DNA of 64,000 bases from TH-plancto1 sp043777375 (GTDB lineage: Bacteria > Planctomycetota > Planctomycetia > Planctomycetales > Planctomycetaceae). The stretch spans positions 1 to 64,000 of the forward strand of contig JAYWHX010000136.1 in NCBI GenBank assembly GCA_043777375.1, in the 5' to 3' direction. How positions within the stretch are numbered: position 1 is the stretch's first letter; each line of letters begins with the position of its first letter. Positions 35,448 through 43,736 of this stretch are shown here, piece by piece. Position numbers and translations under genes: made by a program. The notes beneath the pieces were generated by a model. It was not told the origin of the DNA, made no database searches, and was given only the letters and a program-made list of their open reading frames with translations.

Positions 35448-36644
35448 ATGGCATTTGAACGCGTTCGCCGCGCCTGGTTCAACCTGATCCATTCTCATAA
35501 TCTGGTCTACAACACCTGCTGGGAGGATCCTCGCGTTGATCGCATGGCGCTCGACCTGAAGCCGACCGACGAGGTGCTGGTTATCACGTCTGCAGGCTGC
35601 AATGCACTCGACTACGTGCTAGCCGGTGCAGGACACGTGCATGCGGTCGACATGAACCCGCTGCAAAACGCACTGCTCGACCTGAAACTCGCAGCTGCCA
35701 AGACATTAGAGTACGACGACTTCTTTCTGCTCTTCGGGCGTGGCCAAGCAGTTGACTGGAAAGCGATTTATCCAGCGATCCGTCCGGAATTGCCAGCAAA
35801 TGCCCAGAAGATCTGGGACCATCGCGGGTCAGCGTATTTCAGCGGCCAGAAATCCAGTCGCAGCTTTTACTTCCGGGGGTCGTCCGGAACGTTCGCTTGG
35901 TTCGTGAACGGTTTCATCAACCGAGTTGCCAAGCTTCGCAGCTCCGTCGACCAGCTGCTGGAAGCCCGAACCGTGGAAGAGCAGCAAACGATCTACCGCG
36001 AGCAGCAGTTGTCCGAAAGGCTCTTTCGTCCCCTCGTGAAATTCCTTCTACGTCGCGACACCACGATGGCCATGCTGGGCGTCCCCCGCAGCCAGCGGCG
36101 TCAACTCGATGAGCAGTATCCGGGCGGAATCGTGCAGTTCATCGTCGACCGCGTGGAAGCGGTACTCACCCAGAAGCCTCTTTCAGATAACTATTTCTGG
36201 CGAGTCTATCTCACTGGCGAGTACACCACCGACTGCTGTCCCGAGTATCTGAAGGAAGCGAACTTCGTCGCCATGCAATCGGCTCAAGATCGCATGACCG
36301 TCACGACGGATTCGGTGCTCGGATATCTCAATCGTTTACAAGGTCGGATCAACCGCTTCGTCTTGCTCGACCACATGGACTGGCTCCACGAACATCACCG
36401 AGATGTTCTGTCGCAGGAGTGGCAAGCCGTAGTCGACCATGCGGCCGACAACTGCCGAGTCCTCAGGCGAAGTGCGGGATTCAACGCGGACTTTATCAAC
36501 CCAATTCGAGTCCAGTCCGGTGGCAGCACTCGTGAAGTCGGGCAGCTGTTGACCTACCAGACCGAACTCGCAGCCCGGCTGCATGGGTCGGATCGCGTCA
36601 ACACGTATGGCAGCTTTTACGTCGCGGACCTTCAAGCGACATGA
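35448..36644 (+). CDS. btaA: S-adenosylmethionine:diacylglycerol 3-amino-3-carboxypropyltransferase BtaA
   Basis: A 398-residue DUF3419 protein. Residues 21-31 (YNTCWEDPRVD) are the family hallmark. VLVITSAGCNALDYVLAGAGHVHAVDMNPLQ (about 43-73) is the SAM-binding loop. The C-terminal FVLLDHMDWL and VLRRSAGFNADFI match the family. BtaA transfers the aminocarboxypropyl group of SAM to diacylglycerol, giving diacylglycerylhomoserine, the first step of betaine lipid (DGTS) synthesis. It is preceded by the metallophosphoesterase and followed by the methyltransferase, which completes a plausible pathway. Confidence 0.92.
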   Translation: MAFERVRRAWFNLIHSHNLVYNTCWEDPRVDRMALDLKPTDEVLVITSAGCNALDYVLAGAGHVHAVDMNPLQNALLDLKLAAAKTLEYDDFFLLFGRGQAVDWKAIYPAIRPELPANAQKIWDHRGSAYFSGQKSSRSFYFRGSSGTFAWFVNGFINRVAKLRSSVDQLLEARTVEEQQTIYREQQLSERLFRPLVKFLLRRDTTMAMLGVPRSQRRQLDEQYPGGIVQFIVDRVEAVLTQKPLSDNYFWRVYLTGEYTTDCCPEYLKEANFVAMQSAQDRMTVTTDSVLGYLNRLQGRINRFVLLDHMDWLHEHHRDVLSQEWQAVVDHAADNCRVLRRSAGFNADFINPIRVQSGGSTREVGQLLTYQTELAARLHGSDRVNTYGSFYVADLQAT

Positions 36645-36684
36645 GTGGTTTTTCCCCCTGAGCAACTCCCGACAGGCCATTGCA

Positions 36685-37443
36685 ATGAGCTCGACAACGC
36701 GATTGGGTTGGAGTGATTTTCGTGTGCTTTGGCACCTATTGGCAAAGCGGGTCAGCGGGCAATCACATGCCGAACGGTTAGAGAGTTTTTACGGGGGGCA
36801 GGCTCGCGACTACGACTCCTCTCGTTCGCGACTGCTACACGGTCGTCAGGTCATGATCGATGCGATCGATGTCCCCGAAGGCGGAGTCTGGATCGACATC
36901 GGTGCTGGCACGGGCGAAAATGCAGAACGCTTGGCTCATCGCCGCACAAAGCTCAAATCTCTCTATCTCGTCGACCTGTGCCGCCCCTTGTTGCAGATTG
37001 CCGAAGAACGAATCGCAAAGGAGGGCTGGAAAAACACCACAGCTGTCTTCGCGGACGGGACGCGGTTTGTGCCGCGTGAAGAGCTGGCGGATGTCGTGAC
37101 CTTTTCGTATTCCATGACCATGATCCCCGACTGGTTCCGAGCCATCGAGCAGGCGTGGTCAATTCTGAAACCGGGTGGCGTGATCGGGATCGTTGACTTC
37201 TACGTCTCGCGTAAACACCCTGAAGAAGGCCTGAAGCGTCACGGGTGGATCACCCGAAATCTGGTCCCGACATGGTTCGGAAACGACAACGTGCATCCCA
37301 GCGCTGACCACTTGCCCTATCTCCTGAACCGTTTCGACCGCTGCTTTCTGGAGGAGCAAGTGGGGACGCTGCCCTTTGTGCCGTTTGCCCGAGTCCCGTA
37401 TTACGTTTTTGTGGGCCGTAAGCCGCTCGATGCGAAGAATTGA
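36685..37443 (+). CDS. btaB: BtaB-like SAM-dependent methyltransferase
   Basis: A 252-residue class I methyltransferase. Motif I is IDIGAGTGENAERL (70-83). It is followed by YLVDLCRPLLQIAEER, VTFSYSMTMIPDWFRAIEQAWSILKPGGVIGIVDFYVSRK and a C-terminal substrate region. In the betaine-lipid pathway BtaB N-methylates diacylglycerylhomoserine three times to DGTS. ATG 36685 is used because it lies 40 bp after the btaA stop. An upstream in-frame start would overlap btaA. Confidence 0.88.
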   Translation: MSSTTRLGWSDFRVLWHLLAKRVSGQSHAERLESFYGGQARDYDSSRSRLLHGRQVMIDAIDVPEGGVWIDIGAGTGENAERLAHRRTKLKSLYLVDLCRPLLQIAEERIAKEGWKNTTAVFADGTRFVPREELADVVTFSYSMTMIPDWFRAIEQAWSILKPGGVIGIVDFYVSRKHPEEGLKRHGWITRNLVPTWFGNDNVHPSADHLPYLLNRFDRCFLEEQVGTLPFVPFARVPYYVFVGRKPLDAKN

Positions 37444-37481
37444 AAGCGCCTCGCGAGCCAATCAGATCGCCACTTGCTGGC

Positions 37482-38528
37482 CTATTTCGTCCCCAGCGCC
37501 CGCTTCCGATTCTCATGCCGCACCAGCTGACCACACGCAGCTGCGATGTCCTGGCCGAGAGAGTACCGTAACGTCGTGTCGATCCCGGCAGACTTGAGCT
37601 GGGCGGCAAATGCCTCGCGCGCTGGCTTGTCACTCCCGACCAGATGTGGCGATTCGTCGATCGGGTTGTACGGGATCAAGTTCACATGGACCCGCAACCC
37701 CTCGACCCAAGCGATCAACTCGCGGGCGTCGGTCTCCGAATCATTGCGTCCTGCGAGCATCAGGTACTCGATCATCACCGGAGACTTTGTCTTCGCGTTG
37801 ATCTCTTGCACCGCTTCTCGTAACTGGTCCAGCGGGTACGTCTTGGCCAGCGGGATCAGCTGTTCGCGGATGTCCTGTCGGACACTGTGTAAGCTGAGGG
37901 CTAAGTTCACCAGAGGGAAACGTTCAGCAAACTTCACCATCGCGTCGGCGACTCCGACCGTCGACACCAGCAATTTGGTCGGTGAATGATGAAACATGTC
38001 GGGAGCAGTCAGCGTCTCGATTGTCTCGTACAGATTCGCTTCGTTGTGAAACGGCTCACCCATCCCCATGAAGACGATGTTCCGCACCTTGCGTTTCTCG
38101 GGGGCCAACAGCTGACCCGCAATCAGGAGCTGATCGAGGATCTCTGCCGAAGAAAGATTGCGAGCGATTCCCATCTTCCCGGTCGCGCAGAAGTCACACG
38201 CCGCCGCACACCCCACCTGGCTCGAAACACAAAGAGCCGTCCGCCCTGATGCGACCCGCAGGATCACCGACTCGATCAGCATTCCGCTCGCCGTCTTGAG
38301 CAACAGCTTCGTCGCTCCATCAATCGCCGAGTCGCTCCGATGATAAAGCGAGAGCGCATGAATTGCCACGCGATCCGCAGCTGGGAATCCCGCCAGCGCC
38401 GCCTCATCAGATAGAAAGTGTTTCAGCAAATCGGTCCGCAACCGCCGCACAACAGTCGGATCGACCCGCAACTCCTTGCGAAGTGCTTCGAAAGCCGGAC
38501 GATCGAAAATCGGAACAGGTGGAAACAT
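37482..38528 (-). CDS. rlmN: Radical SAM rRNA/tRNA A2503/A37 C2-methyltransferase RlmN
   Basis: A 348-residue radical SAM enzyme. The cluster-binding motif is C107xxxC111xxC114 in GCAAACDFCATGKMG. FMGMGEPFHN, LALSLHSVRQDIREQLIPL, EYLMLAGRNDSETDA and LIPYNPI follow in family order. RlmN methylates A2503 of 23S rRNA and A37 of some tRNAs. The catalytic Cys near the C-terminus is in AAACGQL. ATG 38528 gives the normal length. The frame is open to 38672 without conserved sequence. It is convergent with btaB. Confidence 0.96.
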   Translation of the reverse strand: MFPPVPIFDRPAFEALRKELRVDPTVVRRLRTDLLKHFLSDEAALAGFPAADRVAIHALSLYHRSDSAIDGATKLLLKTASGMLIESVILRVASGRTALCVSSQVGCAAACDFCATGKMGIARNLSSAEILDQLLIAGQLLAPEKRKVRNIVFMGMGEPFHNEANLYETIETLTAPDMFHHSPTKLLVSTVGVADAMVKFAERFPLVNLALSLHSVRQDIREQLIPLAKTYPLDQLREAVQEINAKTKSPVMIEYLMLAGRNDSETDARELIAWVEGLRVHVNLIPYNPIDESPHLVGSDKPAREAFAAQLKSAGIDTTLRYSLGQDIAAACGQLVRHENRKRALGTK

Positions 38529-38598
38529 GACTGAAAGTGTACCACACCTCCCCCGTGGGGCACGTTTCCAAGGTGCCCGAAACCAATCGTAGCGGCGT

Positions 38599-39834
38599 TC
38601 AACCGACCTCCTTCCCCCAAGCCACCGCCAGTTGGACCAGGATGGCAGCTGCGGTTTCCATCTCTTCCACACAGGTCCACTCCAGAGGCGAGTGGGGGTT
38701 GTATTGGCCGCTGGAGAGGTTGGGGGTGGGGAGGCCGCGTTCGGTCATTTGGGCGCCGTCGGTGCCGCCGCGGATGATATCCATGATGGGTTCGATGCCA
38801 GCTGCACGGACGGCTTCGATGGCTTTCGGGATCGCGCGGGGTTCTGCGTGCAGGCCGTCACGCATGTTGCGGTACTGCTTCTTGATCTCGATCTTAATCT
38901 GACACTCGGAGTAGACCGCGAGAAGGCTGTCGGCGATACGTTCGAGGAGTTCTTTCTGCTTGGTGAGATTCTCGGTTTCGAAGTCGCGCAAGATGATCCG
39001 GCAGGCTGCGGACGCCACGCCGCCCTGGATCTGGTAGGGGTGCATAAACCCGTCCCGCCCATCGGTCGTCTCGGGGGAGAGATTCTGCCGGGGCAAGCGG
39101 GCGATGAAGTCACTCAGGATGCGAACCGCGTTGACCATCACTCCTTTGCCGACCGAGGGGTGCGTGTTGCGGCCTTCGACCGTCACGATGGCCAGGTCCG
39201 CTGAGAATGTCTCGGTGTCGATGCGGCCCACTCCGCCCGAGTCGAGTGTGTATCCACAGACGCCGCCGAGCTTCGCGAAGTCCAGCCCCTCGATCCCGCG
39301 ACCGACCTCCTCATCCACTGTAAAACAGATCCGCACCGGGCCGCAGGGGATCGATCGGTCTCGCATGAGCCGGTCGGCAGCTGTCATGATGATGGCGATG
39401 CCCGCCTTGTCGTCAGCTCCAAGAAGCGTGGTGCCGTCGGTGGTGATGACGGTCTTGCCGATCAGCTCGTTCAGATGCGGATTCTCGCTGACCTTGAGAA
39501 TCTTCGACGGATCACCGGGCAGAACGATGTCTCCGCCGCGATAGTCATTATGGACCACCGGTTTCACATCGGTTCCGGAGTATTCTGGTGATGTATCGAC
39601 GTGAGAGTTCCACACGATCATCGGGGCGTCGTGAGTGACCGTTCCGGGGACTGTCGCCATGACGATCCCGTGCTTGTCGATCGACACATCCGCCAACCCG
39701 AGCGCCCGACACTCCTGCTCCAACAACTGGCTGAGCACCAGCTGTTTGGCGGAGCTGGGCAGGGAGGAACTCTTCTCGTCGGCCTGGGTATCAATGCGGA
39801 CGTAACGCAGAAAGCGGTCGAGCAGGCATTCCAT
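38599..39834 (-). CDS. pepT: Peptidase T (tripeptide aminopeptidase)
   Basis: A 411-residue dinuclear zinc M20 peptidase that removes the N-terminal residue of tripeptides. Metal-site segments are IVWNSHVDTSPE, TLLGADDKAGIA, FTVDEEVGRG, TLDSGGVG and PHSPLEW. The dimerisation domain contains GRNTHPSVGKGVMVNA. Start ATG 39834 has AGGGA upstream. Another in-frame ATG 42 bp earlier is possible. Its gene end lies 70 bp from the rlmN start, on the same strand. Confidence 0.95.
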   Translation of the reverse strand: MECLLDRFLRYVRIDTQADEKSSSLPSSAKQLVLSQLLEQECRALGLADVSIDKHGIVMATVPGTVTHDAPMIVWNSHVDTSPEYSGTDVKPVVHNDYRGGDIVLPGDPSKILKVSENPHLNELIGKTVITTDGTTLLGADDKAGIAIIMTAADRLMRDRSIPCGPVRICFTVDEEVGRGIEGLDFAKLGGVCGYTLDSGGVGRIDTETFSADLAIVTVEGRNTHPSVGKGVMVNAVRILSDFIARLPRQNLSPETTDGRDGFMHPYQIQGGVASAACRIILRDFETENLTKQKELLERIADSLLAVYSECQIKIEIKKQYRNMRDGLHAEPRAIPKAIEAVRAAGIEPIMDIIRGGTDGAQMTERGLPTPNLSSGQYNPHSPLEWTCVEEMETAAAILVQLAVAWGKEVG

Positions 39835-40393
39835 CGGCGTGTTCCCTGACTGGGGGTGAAGCGACTTCTCCTTCATGATCGAGTGGCTGCCCGATTCCCG
39901 CAAGTGGTGGATCAGAATCCGGCAAAGGTGTGCTCGATTCGATTTTCCGGATTGCCATGCACAGCGTGGCTGACGACACCGACCGACTCGGACACATCAT
40001 TTGACTTATCGATGAAAAACAAGCTTAGGACATGGTCCAAAACAACATCCCTGTTTTCCCGGTCGGAATTGAACAGAAGCAAACGAAGGGTCAATTCGAA
40101 GTTTCTTCGCTTCCTTTGTGGCCTTCTGTTCAATTTGGATTCGGTAAGTTGTTTCAGACCGGTTCCTTATCTGTAGTAAACCCTTCTTTGAGTGGGCGAA
40201 ATCCGGCTCTCGCCCCCGGTAATTGACGGCGGCAAACCCTCCCGGAACGAGGAATCCACGGAGTTTCTACTGGCTACGGAGTGTCGAGCAGACATAGAAT
40301 TGTGGAGATCAGGGAGGATCACCCTCCGAAACCGCCGCGCGCGACATGAAGTCGTGGATGCGGTCCTGCCGTTCGAATTGTGGAGTGCTTGCA
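39835..40393. other. 560-bp divergent intergenic region
   Basis: Separates pepT from the first cupredoxin-like gene. It contains a 69-nt stem-loop (40067-40135) and should hold both promoters. No gene is supported. The small frames here read through the repeat. Confidence 0.45.
40067..40135. repeat. 69-nt hairpin repeat
   Basis: Outer arms AATTGAACAGAAG (40067-40079) and CTTCTGTTCAATT (40123-40135) are perfect over 13 bp. Inner arms CAAACGAAG (40080-40088) and CTTCCTTTG (40110-40118) pair with one mismatch, and a 4-nt bulge separates them. It looks like a dispersed palindromic element rather than a terminator. Confidence 0.8.
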
Positions 40394-41164
40394 ATGTTGA
40401 CTCGTATGAGCGTCGCTGGTGGATTGCTTCTCGCCCTGCTCGCTGGCCAAAGCCAGAGTGTCCAGGCTGCGGAATGGGGCTCGATCGAAGGCCAGTTTGT
40501 CATCGATGCCAAGACCGAGGTTCCCATTCGAATCAAGAAGGGTGACCCCACCGTCAAAGACCCAGCCGTCTGCGCCGCAGCTGACACTCCCGACGAAACA
40601 TTGGTCATCAATCCGGCGAACAACGGGATCGCGAACGTCTTCATCTATTTGAAGAAGGCGCCAGCGGATATCCACCCGGACCTGAAGGCGGTTCCTACTG
40701 AGAAGCTGACCTTCGATCAGGTCGGCTGCCGCTACCTGCCACACGGCATGACCGTCCGAGTCGGCCAGACGGTCAGCTGCGTCAGCTCCGATGCAGCTGC
40801 TCATAACATCCATACGAACCCGCTGGCCAACTCGGCTGCGAACTTCATCGTTCAGCCGAATGACAAGTCGGGAATCCAGGTCGTGAAGTTCGACCTTGTC
40901 GAAACACTGCCGGTGAAAGTCGTATGCGACATTCACAACTGGATGGACGCCTACTGGTTGGTGGCCGATCATCCCTACGTGGCTGTGACCGACGCGGATG
41001 GCAAGTTCAAGATCGCGAACCTGCCAGCGGGCGAACACTCGTTCCGCGTCTGGCAAGAACGTTGCGGCTATGTAAACCGCGAATACAAGGTCAAGGTTGT
41101 GGCGGGTAAGACGACCACTCTCGCCGTCGAGAAGGTGCCTGCGGCGAAACTCGCCAAGAAGTAA
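40394..41164 (+). CDS. Secreted cupredoxin-like protein, paralogue 1
   Basis: A 256-residue protein with a signal peptide (residues 1-25, ending SVQAAE). GSIEGQFVID starts the mature domain. A plastocyanin-like copper site is suggested by AAHNIHTN (His) and VVCDIHNWM (Cys, His, Met; CxxHxxM). The C-terminal 60 residues (VTDADGKFKIANLPAGEHSFRVWQERCGYV) resemble a carboxypeptidase-regulatory-like beta domain. An electron-transfer or copper-carrying role in the periplasm is inferred. It has a tandem paralogue after an intergenic terminator. The two genes share about 95% identical DNA over their last 130 bp. Confidence 0.85.
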   Translation: MLTRMSVAGGLLLALLAGQSQSVQAAEWGSIEGQFVIDAKTEVPIRIKKGDPTVKDPAVCAAADTPDETLVINPANNGIANVFIYLKKAPADIHPDLKAVPTEKLTFDQVGCRYLPHGMTVRVGQTVSCVSSDAAAHNIHTNPLANSAANFIVQPNDKSGIQVVKFDLVETLPVKVVCDIHNWMDAYWLVADHPYVAVTDADGKFKIANLPAGEHSFRVWQERCGYVNREYKVKVVAGKTTTLAVEKVPAAKLAKK

Positions 41165-41197
41165 TTCTCAGGCCACCGCGTCCCGTGAAGATTCGAC

Positions 41198-41230
41198 AAC
41201 GCCGAGGCCCAGACCTCGGCGTTATTGTTT
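41198..41230 (+). terminator. Rho-independent terminator between the paralogues
   Basis: Arms AACGCCGAGG (41198-41207) and CCTCGGCGTT (41214-41223) form a perfect 10-bp stem with a 6-nt loop. ATTGTTTT follows. The second paralogue is therefore probably expressed from its own promoter. Confidence 0.85.
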
Positions 41231-41291
41231 TAAGGCAGTCCCCGCAGAACGGAATTCATTCCATTCCACCACAAATCCAATCGAGGGTGTC

Positions 41292-42065
41292 ATGCCTCTT
41301 CAACGTCTGACGATCGCGATTCTGGTCTGCGGAATGGTCTCAATCGGCTCGGCTCAAGAGAATCCCGCCGCACCGGGCGAGTGGGGTTCGATCGAAGGTC
41401 AGTTCGTGTTAGACGGACCGTACGCGCCTGAGCTGCTGTTTGCTCAAGGCGAGTCCCAAGTGAAGGACTCGGCGATCTGCGCCAGTGTCGACATGCCTGA
41501 CGAGAGTTTGGTCTTACATCCGGAGACCAAAGGGATCGCGAACATCTTTGTGTACCTGCAAATCGCTCCGGACAGAATTCACCCCGATCTGCTGGCGATT
41601 CCCGCCAAAGCGGTGTTGACCACGAAGGGCTGCCGATTTGTGCCCCACTGCGGAATCCTGCGAGCAGGGCAGATTCTCAATGTCAAAAACGAAGATGCGG
41701 CTTCACATAATGCACATTTCAGTCCATTGAAAAGCATCGTTCCAGGGTCCATAACTCAGCCGGACAACCCCGCCGGGATCGATCATCGCTTTGGGTTGCC
41801 CGAAACCTTACCGATGCGAGTGGTGTGCGATATCCACAACTGGATGAACGGATACTGGACCGTCCTCGATCACCCCTATGCGACCGTGACCGACAAGGAC
41901 GGCAAGTTCAAGATCGAGAACTTGCCCGCGGGCGAGCACTCGTTCCGCGTCTGGCAAGAACGTTGCGGCTATGTGAACCGCGAATACAAGGTCAAGGTTG
42001 TAGCGGGCCAGACGACCACTCTGGCTGTCGAGAAGGTGCCTGCGGCGAAACTCGCCACGAAGTAA
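41292..42065 (+). CDS. Secreted cupredoxin-like protein, paralogue 2
   Basis: A 257-residue homologue of the preceding gene product. The signal peptide is MPLQRLTIAILVCGMVSIGSAQ. GSIEGQFVLD, HPETKGIANIFVYLQIAPDRIHPDL, ASHNAHFS and VVCDIHNWM align with the paralogue, so the His and CxxHxxM positions are kept. The N-terminal half has diverged clearly (for example LDGPYAPELLFAQGESQVKD). The last 43 residues are nearly identical to paralogue 1 even at the DNA level, which points to gene conversion. The start is the ATG at 41292, the first start in frame giving a signal peptide. Confidence 0.85.
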   Translation: MPLQRLTIAILVCGMVSIGSAQENPAAPGEWGSIEGQFVLDGPYAPELLFAQGESQVKDSAICASVDMPDESLVLHPETKGIANIFVYLQIAPDRIHPDLLAIPAKAVLTTKGCRFVPHCGILRAGQILNVKNEDAASHNAHFSPLKSIVPGSITQPDNPAGIDHRFGLPETLPMRVVCDIHNWMNGYWTVLDHPYATVTDKDGKFKIENLPAGEHSFRVWQERCGYVNREYKVKVVAGQTTTLAVEKVPAAKLATK

Positions 42066-42096
42066 ATTAAGTCGCAAGGCGGGCGAAGTGACCTCC

Positions 42097-42186
42097 CCCA
42101 CTGGGGCTCGTCCCCGTGGTTCCCGCGCTTGTGCGATAAACAGTAGAGCACAAGCGCGGGAACCACCCCGACGAGCGGGGTGGCGG
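42097..42186. repeat. Complex palindromic element
   Basis: Inner arms GTGGTTCCCGCGCTTGTGC at 42116-42134 and its perfect reverse complement at 42148-42166, with a 13-nt loop. On the outer sides lie GC-rich sub-hairpins (GGGGCTCGTCCCC on the left and CCCCGACGAGCGGGG on the right). It lies between the paralogue 2 gene and the convergent redoxin gene. Confidence 0.85.
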
Positions 42187-42211
42187 GAAAGATTTTTTCG
42201 ACCAACTCTTC

Positions 42212-42802
42212 CTACACCGACACGCCGTTAAAGTAATCTGGCTCGGACCCGACCTTCCACTTGATGTTACACCCGATGCTGGGCTTCTGGTCAGCTGTGA
42301 CGGGTTGCCCGGCCAACAGCGCGTCGCAGGCGGCTCGTAGATCGGCCCCGGTCACCGGGATGTTGGTCTTGGGACGGCTGTCGTCAAACTGGCCGCGATA
42401 GACCAGCCGGTGATCTTTATCGAACAGGAAAAAGTCCGGGGTACAAGCCGCCTGATAAGCTTTGGCGGTGATCTGCGTGGCATCGAACAGATACGGGAAC
42501 ACATAGCCCGCAGCTGCATGCTCCTGCTTCATGGCGTCGGGGCCATCTTGCGGATACTGGACCGTGTCGTTGCTGCTGATACCGACAATGCCGATGCCTT
42601 TTGCGGAGTACTCCTTGGCGAACTCGGCCAGATGCGAACGCAGATGGACCACAAATGGGCAATGATTGCACATGAACACGACTAGCAAGCCGGTCTTTCC
42701 CTGATAGTCCGAGAGTGACACCAGCTGCCCATCGACATTGGGGAGCATGAAGTCGGGGGCTTGGCTACCCAGTGGCAACATCGTGGATGCGGTGCGGACC
42801 AT
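42212..42802 (-). CDS. Thioredoxin-family redoxin
   Basis: A 196-residue AhpC/TSA-like thioredoxin-fold protein. The redox motif is C45NHC48PF in VVFMCNHCPFVVHL. GSQAPDFMLPNVDGQLVSLSDYQGKTGLLVVF precedes it. GIGIVGISSNDTVQYPQDGPDAM and FDATQITAKAYQAACTPDFFLFD are typical of the peroxiredoxin-like resA/Prx subgroup found next to many redox genes. The start ATG 42802 has GGAG 9 bp upstream. No signal peptide is obvious, so it is probably cytoplasmic. Confidence 0.9.
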   Translation of the reverse strand: MVRTASTMLPLGSQAPDFMLPNVDGQLVSLSDYQGKTGLLVVFMCNHCPFVVHLRSHLAEFAKEYSAKGIGIVGISSNDTVQYPQDGPDAMKQEHAAAGYVFPYLFDATQITAKAYQAACTPDFFLFDKDHRLVYRGQFDDSRPKTNIPVTGADLRAACDALLAGQPVTADQKPSIGCNIKWKVGSEPDYFNGVSV

Positions 42803-43016
42803 GGAATGTACTCCTCGAAAGCGATTGAGCGTGTTCACTCACCCACTGTACCGGAGTCCCGACCGACCGACCACGGAAATCACCGGTGAGTCCCCCAATG
42901 CTCGGAGTCAGGAAAGACCCGAGTTCCGCTCCGGACAGCCTGGCCCAATCGGCTATCATTTTGAAAAACAGATACACTGATGCTGACATATTCCCGCGTC
43001 ACTCGGGTCACACTCC

Positions 43017-43736
43017 ATGTCAGCTTCTTCTCTCAGTGCCCCTAGAAAATACATTGCCGAAGTCCGCAACTCCCAGGAAGTCAGTCTGTACGGCTCTGCA
43101 GATCTGACCTTCTGGACCAAGCAGCTGTTGCCGGAAAAGCTGGTCCCCGTCGAAAAAAACGGGCAAGCCCAGCTGATGATCTCCGCTGTGGCGTCACGCT
43201 GGTTGGGAGTGCCGTTCAGCGAGTTCATGATTGCGGTGCTGGCGAACCCGGTCGATCACTCCCCGCTGGTCGGGTCCTCGCCGGGAATGTATCTGTTGAC
43301 GGCCTATAACACGTCGCGGCCCTTTACGTTTATCGAGCAGCGGTATTTCCTGACTCCGTATACGCACGGAGTAGTACAGGTCGAATGCGGACAAACACCT
43401 TCTTTTCGATTGAAGCTACGGCCGGGCGAGGTGGTGAGTGCGGTTCGCAAATCGCAGTTTCCCTTGAGACCCACAGTCGATGAGATCTGGGAAGGACCGA
43501 TCTATCTGCCACCCCGTCCCGCCAAGGCCCGTCTTCCCGGAAAGCTGTTCTACGCTCGCCTCGCTGGACTCACCGAGATCAGCCCATTTCAAACATCTGA
43601 GGATTCCTTCTGCGCCACTGCGACTGCCAGTGACCCTGTGTTCGGCTGGCTTATGGAGTCGGGGTTTGCCGGGCGGGAATGGCATATTCGCAGCGCGGCA
43701 ACGCACGCTCGATCACAGACCTATCCCCGCAGCTGA
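43017..43736 (+). CDS. Hypothetical protein, possibly acetoacetate-decarboxylase-like fold
   Basis: A 239-residue soluble protein. The N-terminal half (LYGSADLTFWTKQLLPEKLVPVEKNGQAQLMISAVASRWLGVPFSEFMIAVLA) has the overall look of the acetoacetate decarboxylase/DUF2071 fold, but I see no decisive catalytic Lys motif. The region WEGPIYLPPRP and the C-terminal FGWLMESGFAGREWHIRSAAT are unplaced. The start at 43017 is an ATG. Its last 16 bp overlap the convergent waaA gene. Confidence 0.65.
   Translation: MSASSLSAPRKYIAEVRNSQEVSLYGSADLTFWTKQLLPEKLVPVEKNGQAQLMISAVASRWLGVPFSEFMIAVLANPVDHSPLVGSSPGMYLLTAYNTSRPFTFIEQRYFLTPYTHGVVQVECGQTPSFRLKLRPGEVVSAVRKSQFPLRPTVDEIWEGPIYLPPRPAKARLPGKLFYARLAGLTEISPFQTSEDSFCATATASDPVFGWLMESGFAGREWHIRSAATHARSQTYPRS

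Noticed and set aside
39856..40226. Small open frames across the 40067 hairpin
   Set aside because: They read through the palindromic repeat and have no conserved start context.
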